Of a stretch of DNA of 64,000 nucleotides, positions 62,927-64,000 are shown in pieces. The position numbers and the translations under genes are program-made. The notes below the pieces were generated by a model that had not been told where the DNA came from, did no database searches, and saw nothing but the letters and a program-made list of their open reading frames with translations. Source of the stretch: Ruania suaedae (GTDB lineage Bacteria > Actinomycetota > Actinomycetes > Actinomycetales > Beutenbergiaceae); contig NZ_CP088018.1 in assembly GCF_021049265.1 (NCBI RefSeq), positions 3,472,001 to 3,536,000 of the forward strand, in the 5' to 3' direction. Position 1 is the stretch's first letter. Each line of letters starts with the position of its first letter.

Positions 62927-64000
62927 ATGAGCGTCCTGACCGACCTGCGCACCGTCGCGGTCCACCGCGGCTTCCGCCGCCTGTTCACGGTGCGCCTGGT
63001 CTCCCAGAGCGGGGACGGGATGTTCCAGGCCGGCCTGGCCACGCTGTTCTTCTTCTCCCCGGAGAATCTCGCGACGGCCGAGGCGGTGGCAGCGGCCTTC
63101 GCGGTGCTGCTGCTGCCGTTCACGATCGTCGGTCCGTTCGCCGGACCGCTGCTGGACCGCTGGCGACGGCGGCAGGTGCTCGCCGTCGGCAACGCCGCGC
63201 GGGTCGTGCTGGCACTGGCCCTGGCCGTGCTGATGGTCACCGACGGCGTGTCCGTGGCCGTCTACGTCCTCGCCCTGGTCACGCTCGGGGTGAACCGGTT
63301 CCTGCTCGCCGCACTCTCGGCCGCCCTGCCCCGCGTGGTGCCGCGCGAGCAGCTGCTCATCGCCAACACCCTCAGCCCCACCCTCGGCGCGGTCGCCGCG
63401 GTACTCGGGGCCGGCGTCGGGTTCCTGCTGGGACTGCTGGTGCCGGACGGGCCGGGCAAGGACGGACTCGTGCTGACCCTCGCCGCCGTCGTCTTCGGCC
63501 TCGCCTCGCTGCTGGCGCTGCGGCTCGGCAAGGATCAGCTCGGCCCCGACCTGGGCGCACGGCTGCGCGGCGCGGGCCAGGCGTGGGCGGACATCCGCGC
63601 CACTGCCGCGGACCTGGTGGCCGGGGCGCGCTATCTGGTGGCGCGGCGCACCCCGGGGGCGGCCCTGGGCGTGATGGCCACCCACCGGTTCCTCTACGGC
63701 GTGAACTTCATCGCGCTGATCCTCATCTCCCGCAATCTGCTGGCCGACCCGGCCGACCCGGCTGCGGGGCTGGCGATGTTCGGGCTGCTCTCGGGCATCT
63801 CCTTCGCCGGGAACGGACTGGCGATCGTGCTGACGCCGCTGGCCCACGAGCGGGTCTCCCCGTCGACCTGGGTGGTCATCTGCCTCGGGCTGGGGGCACT
63901 GAGCCAGGTACTGATGGCCACGGCACCGACGTTCGCGGTCATCGCCCCGGCGGCGGTGCTGATGGGCCTGGCGGTGCAGGGAGCCAAGATCGCCGTCGAC
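62927..64000 (+). CDS. MFS transporter (3' truncated by window edge)
   Basis: The frame is open from ATG 62927 to the last base (358 codons) and continues outside the window. It begins MSVLTDLRTVAVHRGFRRLFTVRLVSQSGDGMFQAGLATLFFFSPENL, the opening of EntS/MefA-like drug-efflux MFS proteins. At least nine hydrophobic segments are visible, with the loop DRWRRRQVL between helices 2 and 3 as the MFS motif A. The substrate is unknown. It is divergent from furA; the 94-bp space holds both promoters and the FurA box, so co-regulation is possible. Confidence 0.88.
   Translation, partial: MSVLTDLRTVAVHRGFRRLFTVRLVSQSGDGMFQAGLATLFFFSPENLATAEAVAAAFAVLLLPFTIVGPFAGPLLDRWRRRQVLAVGNAARVVLALALAVLMVTDGVSVAVYVLALVTLGVNRFLLAALSAALPRVVPREQLLIANTLSPTLGAVAAVLGAGVGFLLGLLVPDGPGKDGLVLTLAAVVFGLASLLALRLGKDQLGPDLGARLRGAGQAWADIRATAADLVAGARYLVARRTPGAALGVMATHRFLYGVNFIALILISRNLLADPADPAAGLAMFGLLSGISFAGNGLAIVLTPLAHERVSPSTWVVICLGLGALSQVLMATAPTFAVIAPAAVLMGLAVQGAKIAVD

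Overview
The window is about 64 kb of very GC-rich DNA (around 70% by eye) from an actinobacterium. Several things point to Micrococcales, probably near Ruaniaceae or Beutenbergiaceae, though the family is only a guess: the rpsF-ssb-rpsR-rplI cluster next to dnaB, an S18 protein without cysteines, an actinobacterial inositol-3-phosphate synthase, HelR, sortase signals of both LPxTG and LAxTG type, and many genes with a leaderless promoter layout (TANNNT ending 6-8 nt before the start codon). No phage, IS element, CRISPR array, tRNA or rRNA was found.

Layout. 1-5.7 kb: a truncated response regulator, TerC, a small GlsB-type membrane protein, a VOC protein, galactonate dehydratase (dgoD) divergent from a FadR-type regulator, and prolyl aminopeptidase. 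5.7-11.2 kb: a large LAxTG-anchored LamG-domain surface protein divergent from a ROK regulator, then an MFS carrier. 11.2-22.1 kb: PoxB and three cell-surface genes (a 1336-aa Ig-repeat LPxTG protein, an L,D-transpeptidase lipoprotein, an 881-aa beta-helix protein), then a sigma/anti-sigma pair. 22.1-28.6 kb: an epimerase, the mntH/mntR manganese pair with candidate MntR boxes, and a ProVWX-type osmolyte importer.

29.2-38.6 kb is a sugar-use locus. An ABC importer and a GH51 arabinofuranosidase run leftward. A sulfatase, a LacI regulator and a second sulfatase run rightward. All three transcription starts carry the same palindrome, GTTTGCGCAAAC. Neither sulfatase nor the GH51 enzyme has a signal peptide, so I infer import of a sulfated arabinose-containing oligosaccharide followed by desulfation and cleavage in the cytoplasm.

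38.6-46 kb: HelR, preceded by a near-exact rifamycin-associated element, a gamma-glutamyltransferase lipoprotein, a DUF418-like membrane protein, an alcohol dehydrogenase without its structural-zinc cysteines, an SRPBCC protein, and a scar where a frameshifted alpha/beta hydrolase meets a truncated glutaminase. 46-56 kb: dnaB interrupted by a 426-aa intein, a small cluster of DnaA boxes, a MATE exporter, rplI-rpsR-ssb-rpsF, a class A PBP and ino1. 56-64 kb: a zf-TFIIB protein, an alcohol dehydrogenase, a compact five-gene operon of SipW-type signal peptidase with alternate-signal-peptide secreted proteins and an LPxTG protein, the furA-katA peroxide operon, and an MFS gene that runs off the right edge.
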